Below are positions 1 to 7,214 of a stretch of 7,375 bases of DNA, one piece after another. Each line of letters opens with the position of its first letter. Within the stretch, counting starts at the first letter, position 1. Below the pieces are notes generated by a model that was given only the letters and a program-made list of their open reading frames with translations, was not told the DNA's origin and searched no databases. The stretch is from Calditrichia bacterium (lineage in GTDB: Bacteria; Calditrichota; Calditrichia; RBG-13-44-9; J042), in NCBI GenBank assembly GCA_030430345.1, contig JAUIFT010000110.1, forward strand, positions 1 through 7,375, written 5' to 3'. The position numbers and the translations under genes were made by a program.

Positions 1-1072
1 CTTTCATCAGCGGTTGAAAAATTAGCGTATAGGAGTCAATCACTCCTGCGATACACATAATTTGTAACGGCACGATCACTGCCAGCCAATCATTCCCGTA
101 AACGATTGTAATTAAGGATGGCGCTACAAAAAATAGCCAGGTCATTAGCGGATAGGTGATAAAGGCCAGATAGCTTACCACCTGCAAAAAAGCGCTGGCA
201 ACCCGCTGGTTGTCATCCTGAATGCGTGAATAGCTGGAAAACAATACGCTGTTCACTTTTCGCACCAGCTTTTTCCGGGGCAAGCTCATCAGTTCAAAGG
301 CTTTCTCGTAAGCGCCGAGCATAACTTCACCGAGAAAACGGCCGATTAAAATATAGTCAACCTTGTTAATCCCAAAGCTGATGAAACTGCTGACATAGAT
401 CCATGCGCCAAAAGAAAAGCATTCCTTTAAGGCAATTTTACTAAAACGTAGTCCCGGCCGCCAGTCCGATATTTTCCGGGAAAAGAAGATAACCGCGCTG
501 CGATAGGCGAAACTGCCAACGATTGCGCCAATAACCAGCGACCATACACCGTAGCCAGTGAGTGCTAAAATCAACTGGCAGGAAATCCCGGTAAATTTCC
601 CGGCCGATTGTGCTATGCCGAGTTCCTTGAAACGCATTTCCCTTTTCAGGATCGCCTGCGGCACACTGGCAAAGGCCTTCAACAGAAAATCGAAAGCGAT
701 AATGGGCAGAATCGAATTGAGAACTTCCGTTTCAAAAAAACTGGCTACGGCCGGGGCCGAAACAATAATAATGCCCCCTACAATACCCATTAAGAGAATG
801 TTAATGTAATAGACCGTATCGTAATGCTCATTCCGGACGTCCTTCAGTTGCACCAATACTGTGCTGAAGCCAAAGTTGCCAAGGCGCCGGGCAAATTGGG
901 TGGCAATTGATACCATCCCCATAATCCCGTACACCGCCGGACCAAGCACCCTGGCTAACACGATGCCAACGATAAAACTAAAAACTACCTCTATTGCGTC
1001 AAATAAAAAGGTCCAAAAAACGCCTTCTTTTGCCTGCGAGCCAACATTTTTTGCCATTGCTGATTCTTTCAT
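1..1072 (-). CDS. Wzx-like polysaccharide flippase (MOP/MVF superfamily), 3' end cut by window edge
   Basis: Integral inner-membrane protein expected to flip lipid-linked oligosaccharide repeat units to the periplasmic face. I translated it by hand; the frame is open from 1072 to the edge, giving 357 residues without a stop. The N-terminus is typical of the family: a short basic leader, then GVFWTF (17-22), a first hydrophobic segment and LARVLGPAVYGIMGM (39-53). Further on are ILKREMRFKELGIAQS (141-156), the hallmark VDYILIGRFLG (238-248) followed by LGAYEKAFEL, and YGNDW (325-329). At least eight hydrophobic segments are visible. Relatives are usually about 480-500 aa, so roughly the last quarter is missing. 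The start is ambiguous: in-frame ATGs lie at 1081, 1072 and 1057, none with a strong Shine-Dalgarno; 1057 has a weak GAAAG upstream. It lies about 100 nt downstream of the ATP-grasp/phosphatase gene, on the same strand. The flippase call is firm; the transported substrate is unknown. Confidence 0.9.
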   Translation of the reverse strand, partial: MKESAMAKNVGSQAKEGVFWTFLFDAIEVVFSFIVGIVLARVLGPAVYGIMGMVSIATQFARRLGNFGFSTVLVQLKDVRNEHYDTVYYINILLMGIVGGIIIVSAPAVASFFETEVLNSILPIIAFDFLLKAFASVPQAILKREMRFKELGIAQSAGKFTGISCQLILALTGYGVWSLVIGAIVGSFAYRSAVIFFSRKISDWRPGLRFSKIALKECFSFGAWIYVSSFISFGINKVDYILIGRFLGEVMLGAYEKAFELMSLPRKKLVRKVNSVLFSSYSRIQDDNQRVASAFLQVVSYLAFITYPLMTWLFFVAPSLITIVYGNDWLAVIVPLQIMCIAGVIDSYTLIFQPLMK

Positions 1073-1087
1073 AAAAGCCATTGGTAT

Positions 1088-1146
1088 GGAATCTAATTCT
1101 TTCCGGATGATGCCGATAACATAACACCCGCTATATTTTAGATTCC
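1088..1146 (-). repeat. 9-bp perfect inverted repeat in the flippase leader
   Basis: Reading the minus strand, GGAATCTAA (1146-1138) is matched exactly by its reverse complement TTAGATTCC (1096-1088), with 41 nt between the arms. The inner part has a small CGG/CCG stem around 1104-1114. The proximal arm ends 6 nt upstream of ATG 1081 and 15 nt upstream of ATG 1072, so a folded leader RNA could affect initiation of the flippase. There is no T-tract after the second arm, so it is not a rho-independent terminator. A 9-bp match within about 100 nt could also arise by chance. Confidence 0.4.
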
Positions 1147-1174
1147 CAGAACTGCTATTTTTCTCTCAAAAAAA

Positions 1175-2926
1175 TCAGCTCCCGGCCAACCGTGACAGCT
1201 TATCCACGGATTGGATAATTTGCTTAAAAACAAATTTGAATTTATCGATCCCTTTTCCGTAAGGATCATCGATCTCTATCGGTTTATCGGCGCTATTCTG
1301 GAGAACACCGAGAAAGAATAATTTATCTTTCGCGGAAGGATACAAGGCGCGCACGCGTTTATAAAGTTCGATATCCATAATGAACAGTACTCCGGAACGA
1401 TCAACGATATCCCGGGTGAGTAGTTTGGAGCGATGTACGGACATATCAATCTCGAAAGACTTTGCCGCTTCTACCGCCAACTCCGGACTGGGACGGTTGA
1501 CCCGTTCGATTAATCCGTATGATTCTACCCGGATCTCTTTGGAAGCACCTTTACTAATTAATTGCTGCAGATAGTAATCGGCGAAAGGACTGCGGCAGAT
1601 ATTGCCTTTGCAAACAAAAGAAACGTAAGGGTTTGCTTTTACCAACTTTTCGATGCGCCGGACTTTACTGCGCCGTGCCAGGACATTAAAACGATAATTG
1701 AGCTTAATGCCGGCGGTATAAAGTTTGTCAAAGGCGCCCTGGAATTGCTCGCCGATATATCCGCCAATAACCTTAAAACCCGGGCGGGGATCGTCCATCA
1801 CCAGAGTGTCATAATGTTCCCGCAACAGCAGCAAATTAACGATCTCGCCAAATACTTTTGGGAGCGGGCGGGTCATTAAAAATGGATTCTTTTTGTCGGC
1901 GCGCAAATTCGCTTTGAACCATTCAAAATCCTTCGGGAAGTTGCGGCAATAGATATTGTATTTGTAAACCGGCGGTTTTGCGGGCACTTTCTCTTTTACG
2001 AGCATATCAAACAGCAATGCCGGGAAGTCGACACCTGCTGCTACCGGCAAAGGCACAGAGCCCCAAAAGCGGCCGTTAATTTCGATGAGAATACCGGATT
2101 TCTTTTCGTAATCGTATTTGTATTCCACCATCGCAACGCCGGTCCATTTAATTTCCTTGAGCATCTTTACCGATGCTTCATACAGCTCCGGAATTAGTGG
2201 TGCGCTCTTCCGATAGCTGCTGCCGCCGCCACCGAGTGGTTCATGAACCCGGTCGTGCTGAAAAGCGGCAATCACCTCGCCATCGCGCATCAGGAATTCC
2301 TGCCCGACACCAATGCCACCGTGAAATGACTGAATTAATACCGGGCAAAACTGGAGGATACGGGTAAGCCGCCGTTGCAGATCTTCCCGGCTTTTCGCCA
2401 GTTCCACATTCATATCGTAGCGAATGTTTTTGATAAAAACCTTGGAGGAAACCGGTTTGACGATCAGGGGGAATTCGAAATTTGCGTCAATTTCCGGGAG
2501 CTGATCGAGGCTGTCTACCTGAATAGTTTTTGGAATCGGGGCGCCAACCTGCCGGGCCAGCGCCAGGGTTTTGCTCTTACGGTAAGTGTACTCAAAGCCC
2601 CGCTCGTCCGGAATCGCGAATTTCGCCAGCTTCTCAAGCGTTTCCCGGTGTTGCATTACCGGCACCAGGTATTTATCGACGGTTGGAATAACGAGGTCGT
2701 ATGTTTCTTTTTGCAAGTGGGCAATCAGTGCCTGCACCCACTCGTCGGGATCATGCCCGGCATTGGGGAATTGGACAACTTCCGCAACATATTTTGACAA
2801 TTGCGCTGGCGAAAATGGGATATCCCGCCCTAAATGAACCGTGATGCCATGTCTGCCCAAAGAGCGAACGACAGTTAATGCACTGCGTTCGTCAACGCCG
2901 AGAACCAAAGCTTTATACTGCTGCAT
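1175..2926 (-). CDS. ATP-grasp ligase fused to C-terminal low-molecular-weight protein tyrosine phosphatase
   Basis: A single uninterrupted 583-aa protein with two recognisable enzymes. Residues 1 to about 395 are an ATP-grasp carboxylate-amine ligase: a pre-ATP-grasp fold starting YKALVLGVDERSA with SLGRHGITVHLG, an ATP-binding lysine in FPLIVKP (K157), a glycine-rich loop LGGGGSSYR (231-239), and metal-binding acids at E268 (VEYK) and in EINGR (E282, N284, R286). Residues about 434-583 are a full-length LMW phosphatase: the P-loop C439-KGNIC-R445-S with the CX5R(S) signature, and a late DPY (D554-P555-Y556) supplying the general acid. A basic linker (about 400-432) joins them. LMW phosphatases in polysaccharide loci (Wzb/Etp) act on BY-kinases; arsenate reductases share the fold, but CxGNxCRS plus DPY fits the phosphatase. 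The ligase substrate is unknown. No membrane segment is seen, so it should be cytoplasmic. It starts 28 nt after the glycosyltransferase stop; the ATG has only a weak GGA about 11 nt upstream. It is paralogous to the ATP-grasp gene at 6014-7189. Confidence 0.93.
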   Translation of the reverse strand: MQQYKALVLGVDERSALTVVRSLGRHGITVHLGRDIPFSPAQLSKYVAEVVQFPNAGHDPDEWVQALIAHLQKETYDLVIPTVDKYLVPVMQHRETLEKLAKFAIPDERGFEYTYRKSKTLALARQVGAPIPKTIQVDSLDQLPEIDANFEFPLIVKPVSSKVFIKNIRYDMNVELAKSREDLQRRLTRILQFCPVLIQSFHGGIGVGQEFLMRDGEVIAAFQHDRVHEPLGGGGSSYRKSAPLIPELYEASVKMLKEIKWTGVAMVEYKYDYEKKSGILIEINGRFWGSVPLPVAAGVDFPALLFDMLVKEKVPAKPPVYKYNIYCRNFPKDFEWFKANLRADKKNPFLMTRPLPKVFGEIVNLLLLREHYDTLVMDDPRPGFKVIGGYIGEQFQGAFDKLYTAGIKLNYRFNVLARRSKVRRIEKLVKANPYVSFVCKGNICRSPFADYYLQQLISKGASKEIRVESYGLIERVNRPSPELAVEAAKSFEIDMSVHRSKLLTRDIVDRSGVLFIMDIELYKRVRALYPSAKDKLFFLGVLQNSADKPIEIDDPYGKGIDKFKFVFKQIIQSVDKLSRLAGS

Positions 2927-2954
2927 TGTTCAGATTTTCCGTTTCAATCAAATA

Positions 2955-4364
2955 TTAAACGTTCAGTATTTCCTGGAAAGTGTGAATGGATTTCGCCATG
3001 TTAAACTGCTCTCGTTTCTCTTCGATAGTATTAAAGTTGTAGAACGGATTTTCGTAGAGAAACTTGATCGCTTTGGCAACATCTTCCACTTTGTTCACAT
3101 CGCCGAAAATGCCAAAATGCTCTTCGACCATATGTTTCGTAGCACTTTCCGGCTCCGCCACTGCCAGTATTGGCTTTTGCAGGCAGAGATAATCGAAAAA
3201 TTTACCCGGTAGCTGCAGGCGGGTCACCGGCTGCAGGAGAATCGGGATATGGCTGGCGACCATATATTCCATCACTGAATTATAGCTGACCGGCGGCATA
3301 AAATTGACCATGTCATCTATGCCCATCTCTTTGGTCATCTCCGGAATATGTGCCTGATCGGCATTGATACCACCAATAAAGAGAAATTCAATTCTGGAGC
3401 GATCGATTTCATCCTGCTCTACTAATAGTTTCAATGCTTTCAGGATAGTCGTAGGGTCGCGGTACTTGTACAACGAACCGGCATGGATAAATTTGACCTT
3501 CTCCGGCGTTTCGGTTTTACCATTGCGATACATGGCGTTTGGCTGAACCGTATCGGGGTCATATCCATTGGAAAACCAGATAAATTTATCCGCTGGCAAA
3601 TAATCATAGTGACGCACATAATCGTCACGCATCTCTTTGGTTACCAGCACCACCTTGTCGGCATGTTCCACCACCCATTTTTCCAGGGAAACGATTTTAT
3701 TGTGCTTCCACTGTTCAAATTTGTTTAACTCCCGCTCTTCGTCATGCCAGGGAGAGCGGGCCCAGGGATCACGGAAATCGACCACCAGTTTTTTGCCGGT
3801 CAGTTTTTTTAGCCAGACGGTGATCAGGTGCATACTGTGGGGAGGGGAGCTGGAGAAAATTACATCGACTTTCTCCTTCTTGATAATCCGGTATCCTCTC
3901 ATTAATGCCAGGGGGAAAAAAGTGACGTTCTTATCCGGGAATTGCATGATGCCGGTTGCAAAGTCTTTTAATTGCGACCAGAAGGATTGTTTCTGCTTCG
4001 CCTTAATTTTTTCGGAATAATTCGCCTTTCCGTTTTTACCGGCTTCTTTCTTCTTCGGAGCCGCTTTGGCAATGCCGCTGTTGTTCTGGCTGCCCTTGGC
4101 ATTTCCGCTAATGGATTCCCGCAACTTGAGCATACTTTCTACAGGGTCAATTTTTCCGGCGCGGTGGATGCTCAATTTATTGAGAATCTCATCTTTATCG
4201 TCATCAGTGCGATGGCTCATATCAGGATAGTAATGTTCCTTTAAGGTCAGGACAGATACCTGCCATTGCGACGGATCCAGGTACTTGGAGATTCGCAGAA
4301 TCCGCTGAGTGCCAATCGAAATTGATGGCGGAAAATTTGTCGATACAATTAATAGTCGTTTCAT
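2955..4364 (-). CDS. GT-B glycosyltransferase, GT4-like
   Basis: 469 aa, expected to transfer a sugar from a nucleotide donor onto the lipid-linked glycan at the cytoplasmic membrane face. The N-terminal Rossmann half starts MKRLLIVSTNFPPSISIGTQR, the usual loop after the first beta strand, and has SSSPPHSMHL (171-180) and VVDFRDPWARSPW (194-206), a motif typical of GT4 enzymes of O-antigen loci. The C-terminal half has FSNGYDPD (264-271), FIHAGSLYKYRDP (292-304) and LQLPGKFFDYLCLQKPIL (383-400), the donor-binding region, with K388 at the place of the family's K/E motif. A lysine-, serine- and asparagine-rich stretch (about 85-127) interrupts the N-terminal half and looks disordered. The start overlaps the preceding stop as TAATG, and no good Shine-Dalgarno lies upstream, so translation is probably coupled. 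The family is confident; donor and acceptor sugars cannot be read from the sequence. Confidence 0.9.
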   Translation of the reverse strand: MKRLLIVSTNFPPSISIGTQRILRISKYLDPSQWQVSVLTLKEHYYPDMSHRTDDDKDEILNKLSIHRAGKIDPVESMLKLRESISGNAKGSQNNSGIAKAAPKKKEAGKNGKANYSEKIKAKQKQSFWSQLKDFATGIMQFPDKNVTFFPLALMRGYRIIKKEKVDVIFSSSPPHSMHLITVWLKKLTGKKLVVDFRDPWARSPWHDEERELNKFEQWKHNKIVSLEKWVVEHADKVVLVTKEMRDDYVRHYDYLPADKFIWFSNGYDPDTVQPNAMYRNGKTETPEKVKFIHAGSLYKYRDPTTILKALKLLVEQDEIDRSRIEFLFIGGINADQAHIPEMTKEMGIDDMVNFMPPVSYNSVMEYMVASHIPILLQPVTRLQLPGKFFDYLCLQKPILAVAEPESATKHMVEEHFGIFGDVNKVEDVAKAIKFLYENPFYNFNTIEEKREQFNMAKSIHTFQEILNV

Positions 4365-5692
4365 TATGTTACCGGGTTTTGGAGGAGCGACGTTGCCGTT
4401 TCCGGAATATCGTCGGTTTTAATCGGCTTATCGAGCTCCCGCTTCATCATTTCAACTTCAGTTTTCATTATATTATTCAGCATCAGGGAAAAAGAACATA
4501 GCCAGTAGACAATTTCCGCGTATTGGCGACTATGGAACAAACCGGCGCCACAGAGACCGATCAGCGCTAGCTGTACGGCTGTGGCTTCAGGCACAAATTT
4601 CTTGAGCATTGGCATTCGCTTCGCCTCTCTCTTTAACCTTGCCAGTATGTAAAAAGTATGTCCCAGGAAGCCCAGGTAAAAGATTATCCCAAAGAATCCC
4701 CAGTCGGTAAAAACCGCTACGAAAGTATTGTGCTGGGATTTAGAACTAGTAATTTCAGGGACGTATTCCATCGAGAGTTCGATAAATCCTCCACCGCCAA
4801 CCCCAAAGGGATGGTCTTTCCACATCTCCCATCCACCGGACCAGAGATGCAGGCGGCTGGTTGCGGAACCATCATCGTAAGTTTCTGTGGACTGCCGTTC
4901 GGCAAAATTTTCGTTACCTAATTTGGTAAAAAGAAATCCCACAAGCAATATGCCGAGAATGGCAGCAAAACGAACCTTGCCTTTAAAGAGGAATATTGAT
5001 GCTAAACCAATGGCAGCCAGGCCCACCAGGGCGGCACGGCTGTTCGCGAGAATCAGCAGGTTAATACAAAAGACAACACCGACGATGGCCAATCCTTTCC
5101 CCCAGCGATTGCCTTTCAGGAAATAAACCCCGAAGAATGGCATCATGGCAATAATATGCGCCGAAACCGCATTTTCCTCGGTAGCGTTCGGCGCCATTAC
5201 CCCGATATCCCGGTTCCCCCCAACCTGCCAGGAGGTAAATCCCCAATAGGTCGCCCAAAGTAATAATAGCCAGATCATTAGCTCATAATCCTTGAAAGTA
5301 CGGATCAAAGTGGTTATCAGGAGGAAACTAATCCATACTTTGAATAACTCATTGGTTTTATCCATACTGACGTCCGGAAGGATTGCGACCCCGACCGATA
5401 CCCAGAGCATATTGAGGATAATAAATAATAGCCATATACTCGTAGTGTATTTTGGTTCATGTAAAGGCGCCAGCTTGCGGCGGTGCATCAGCCAGCTGAT
5501 CAACGTTGCCAGTGCGACAACAAATGACCAGCGTCCGCCGACGAAATCCGGCACTTCATCTCCCCACCAGTAATATGGCGGGTGATAATGCCATTCGAAC
5601 ATATAGGTTAAAACGCCATAATAGGGGTTGCGAAAGGTTAATAATAACCCACCGACGTAAAAAATCAGAAAAAATATCGCGGTAACACTCAT
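4364..5692 (-). CDS. Wzy/WaaL-type O-antigen polymerase or ligase, multi-pass membrane protein
   Basis: 442 aa with about ten or more hydrophobic segments, located in the inner membrane. Features of the Wzy_C superfamily are clear: ILANSRAALVGL (214-225, R219) in a membrane segment, SATSRLHLWSGGWEMWKDHPFGVGGGGF (276-303, split here only by length) in the large periplasmic loop with R280, and SQHNTFVAVFTDWGFFG (319-335) with H321, the histidine conserved in ligases. These proteins transfer or polymerise undecaprenyl-linked glycans in the periplasm. The N-terminal half (FRNPYYGVLTYMFEWHYHPP at 20-39, then the charged short loop after WLMHRRK) reminds me of the exosortase-associated O-glycosylation ligase group (DUF5935 plus Wzy_C); this is from memory and tentative. 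Polymerase and ligase cannot be told apart by sequence alone. The C-terminal tail (about 411-442) is polar and cytoplasmic-looking. The ATG has GGA 5 nt upstream (5700-5698). It is the first gene after the 321-nt gap and probably heads the downstream operon. Confidence 0.9.
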   Translation of the reverse strand: MSVTAIFFLIFYVGGLLLTFRNPYYGVLTYMFEWHYHPPYYWWGDEVPDFVGGRWSFVVALATLISWLMHRRKLAPLHEPKYTTSIWLLFIILNMLWVSVGVAILPDVSMDKTNELFKVWISFLLITTLIRTFKDYELMIWLLLLWATYWGFTSWQVGGNRDIGVMAPNATEENAVSAHIIAMMPFFGVYFLKGNRWGKGLAIVGVVFCINLLILANSRAALVGLAAIGLASIFLFKGKVRFAAILGILLVGFLFTKLGNENFAERQSTETYDDGSATSRLHLWSGGWEMWKDHPFGVGGGGFIELSMEYVPEITSSKSQHNTFVAVFTDWGFFGIIFYLGFLGHTFYILARLKREAKRMPMLKKFVPEATAVQLALIGLCGAGLFHSRQYAEIVYWLCSFSLMLNNIMKTEVEMMKRELDKPIKTDDIPETATSLLQNPVT

Positions 5693-5771
5693 AATGATCC
5701 ATCAGTTTGGCTTAGACAATAACTACTTGAGCGCCGAATTCTCCAGCAAATTTCCGGCGGCGTTCTATCAG

Positions 5772-5790
5772 GGGTAGTTTTTTTCTACCC
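5772..5790 (-). repeat. small hairpin in the leader of the Wzy-like gene
   Basis: GGGTAG and CTACCC are perfect 6-bp complements around a 7-nt loop; on the transcribed strand the loop is all A. It lies about 80 nt upstream of the Wzy-like start. The stem is GC-rich, but no T-tract follows on the minus strand, so it is not a terminator there. It could be an RNA structure in the leader or a binding site; chance is possible. Confidence 0.35.
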
Positions 5791-5883
5791 GGGACGCATG
5801 GATAGGTATATTTTAGAACAAAAAATGGTAAGAATCCATGATTCAAGGCACGCAATTTAAATATTTCACCCTCTGTTGTTGTG

Positions 5884-5911
5884 ATTAAATGATTCAATAA
5901 CGACAAGACAA
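5884..5911 (-). promoter_or_regulatory. candidate sigma70-type promoter for the Wzy-like/GT/fusion operon
   Basis: On the minus strand TTGTCT (5911-5906; four of six matches to TTGACA) is followed after 16 bp by TTTAAT (5889-5884; five of six matches to TATAAT). Transcription would begin near 5877, giving a leader of about 185 nt that includes the 5772-5790 hairpin. Support is from position and consensus only; AT-rich sequence yields such matches easily. Confidence 0.3.
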
Positions 5912-6013
5912 ATTAAAATGAAATATACTTCTCCGGCCCTTTAAAAAAGCCTTTGCTATGATTAATGAACATCCGGAAAGGTTCAAATTTTCAGGGGCCG
6001 TCGGTGAAAATAC

Positions 6014-7189
6014 TCACCCGAAAAGCCGGTTTTTAACGGAGTCAATAAATGGCGATATGGTCGGCATTGGGTCCAAAAAGCGAAAATGCGGTAACACCTG
6101 GGGTTTGGCGATGCTCTTCAGCCAGCTGCCAAAAGAGAGTTCCCCCAGCTGCTTTAATTCTTTGTACGCCAGGTAATCGCGCCGGGGAAACCAGAGGGTG
6201 ACATTTTCTTTGAAAGTTTCGATTTTCGGCACCGGCAAGCCAACGAGGTGATTGTAGACGATCAACGATGTATCCATGCCACAACGGATCAGTTGCTCAT
6301 GGGCCGCGGTAAAACGGGCATTACACTCGATGATTTTCCATTGCCCGTCGCGCAGATCTTTCTTGAATTCCACATTGCCAAGACCGCGCAGTCCGGCCCC
6401 CTTAAAAAAGCGCAAACCAACTTCTGCAACTTCCGGATTCCATTCCGTTGCATGGTAGCAGCCCTGTCCGTTGTTTTTGGGAAAGCGGCGAATCACTTTT
6501 TTGGTAAAATGAAAAAGCAGGTTGTCATTTTTATCTATGTAAGTGTAATAACTGGCCAATTGCGTATCCGGCCCGGGAATCATCTCATTCAGAATTACTT
6601 TCAGATCGTTCTCCAAAACCTGCTCCAGGCGCTGATAAAGCTCATCCCAATTGCTAACGAAAAAAAGCTTTTCTCCGTTAAATGCTTTTTGGAAAAGATG
6701 AGAATGCTGCGGCTTAACGATCAGGGGGAACTGGATATCTTTATCAATTTTCTCGATATCTTCACGGGATTCAATCGCGGCAAATTTCGGGTAGGGGATG
6801 CCAATCTTTGCGGAAAGTTCCAGGGTGCGCCGTTTATTGAGCATGTTCAATACAAATTCCGGATTGGACTCGTCAAGAATGTAATGGGTTTGCAATTCTT
6901 TTCGGTGGTTGGCGATAAATTCCAGGGCGTCATCATTACAAGGAAATACCACACTGCCATGCAAATAGGTATGTTGTCCGGAAAGAAGCAGATCATACCA
7001 ATTTGCAGCTATTTCTTTCTTGTCATGAATCGGATATACTTTTTTTGCATAGCGGGTGAATGCCGCACAATTTCTGTCCATTACCGCGAGGTAAATATCG
7101 ATACCGCGTTTACCCAACGTGCGGGCAACTGCCAGTGCGTTCGATGAGCCGCCTAAAATGACGACCGGAGGTTTTTTCTTTTTAGTCAT
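6014..7189 (-). CDS. stand-alone ATP-grasp carboxylate-amine ligase
   Basis: 391 aa from the ATG at 7189. Enzymes of this fold use ATP to form an acyl-phosphate that is attacked by an amine or another nucleophile. After a lysine-rich start comes PPVVILGGSSNALAVARTLGKRG, a pre-ATP-grasp fold, then FPCNDDALEF (82-91). The ATP-grasp core has FPLIVKP (K159), ILNEMIPGPD (199-208), GNVEFK (E274) and IIECNARF (E288, N290, R292) as metal-binding residues. All key residues appear intact. It resembles the predicted carboligases of COG3919 and is paralogous, domain for domain, to the N-terminal half of the fusion protein at 1175-2926. A GTG four codons upstream (7201) is open too, but GGAA (7199-7196) lies 7 nt before the ATG while the GTG has no ribosome binding site, so I chose the ATG. 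It starts 25 nt after the stop of another ATP-grasp gene, suggesting one operon. The substrate is unknown. Confidence 0.88.
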   Translation of the reverse strand: MTKKKKPPVVILGGSSNALAVARTLGKRGIDIYLAVMDRNCAAFTRYAKKVYPIHDKKEIAANWYDLLLSGQHTYLHGSVVFPCNDDALEFIANHRKELQTHYILDESNPEFVLNMLNKRRTLELSAKIGIPYPKFAAIESREDIEKIDKDIQFPLIVKPQHSHLFQKAFNGEKLFFVSNWDELYQRLEQVLENDLKVILNEMIPGPDTQLASYYTYIDKNDNLLFHFTKKVIRRFPKNNGQGCYHATEWNPEVAEVGLRFFKGAGLRGLGNVEFKKDLRDGQWKIIECNARFTAAHEQLIRCGMDTSLIVYNHLVGLPVPKIETFKENVTLWFPRRDYLAYKELKQLGELSFGSWLKSIAKPQVLPHFRFLDPMPTISPFIDSVKNRLFG

Positions 7190-7195
7190 CTTAAA

Positions 7196-7199
7196 TTCC
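7196..7199 (-). promoter_or_regulatory. ribosome binding site deciding the ATG 7189 start
   Basis: GGAA on the minus strand, 7 nt upstream of ATG 7189. It overlaps the alternative GTG start at 7201, which itself has no purine-rich stretch before it, so the ATG is preferred. Confidence 0.4.
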
Positions 7200-7214
7200 A
7201 CAATCGTATCAGTT

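Larger units (their letters stand above)
5693..6013. other. 321-nt intergenic region without a convincing gene
   Basis: AT-rich compared with its neighbours. On the minus strand it separates the ATP-grasp gene from the Wzy-like gene and is the only long gap in the window, so it is the natural place for a promoter. It holds a candidate sigma70 promoter (5884-5911), a perfect 6-bp hairpin (5772-5790), and a 5-bp GGTGA/TCACC pair (6003-6018) that overlaps the upstream stop but has no T-tract after it. A 64-codon open frame (5712-5906) has only a TTG start and no ribosome binding site and is not called. No clear terminator was found. Confidence 0.6.

Noticed and set aside
1175..1640. Arsenate reductase as the identity of the C-terminal domain of the fusion
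   Set aside because: It shares the fold, but the CKGNICRS P-loop plus the late DPY and the polysaccharide context fit LMW protein tyrosine phosphatase better; no ars genes are nearby.
2238..2249. 12-bp perfect palindrome GGTTCATGAACC
   Set aside because: It sits inside the coding sequence of the ATP-grasp domain and encodes ordinary residues; an isolated palindrome of this size is plausible by chance.
2375..2797. 140-codon open frame on the plus strand
   Set aside because: Antisense to the ATP-grasp domain of the fusion gene; no recognisable motif.
5712..5906. 64-codon open frame on the minus strand in the intergenic region
   Set aside because: It begins only with TTG, has no ribosome binding site, overlaps the candidate -35 and contains the hairpin; its composition is not protein-like and I recognise no family.
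5934..6000. CGGCCC / GGGCCG 6-bp inverted repeat with a gap of about 55 nt
   Set aside because: Short arms, long gap, and no T-tract or other supporting signal.
6003..6018. Possible terminator hairpin GGTGA/TCACC after the ATP-grasp gene
   Set aside because: The stem is only 5 bp, overlaps the stop codon and is followed by GC-rich sequence rather than a T-tract on the minus strand.
6248..7147. 299-codon open frame on the plus strand
   Set aside because: It lies entirely antisense to the ATP-grasp gene, whose motifs are intact; its translation is rich in F, I and C without domain features, as expected for a shadow frame.
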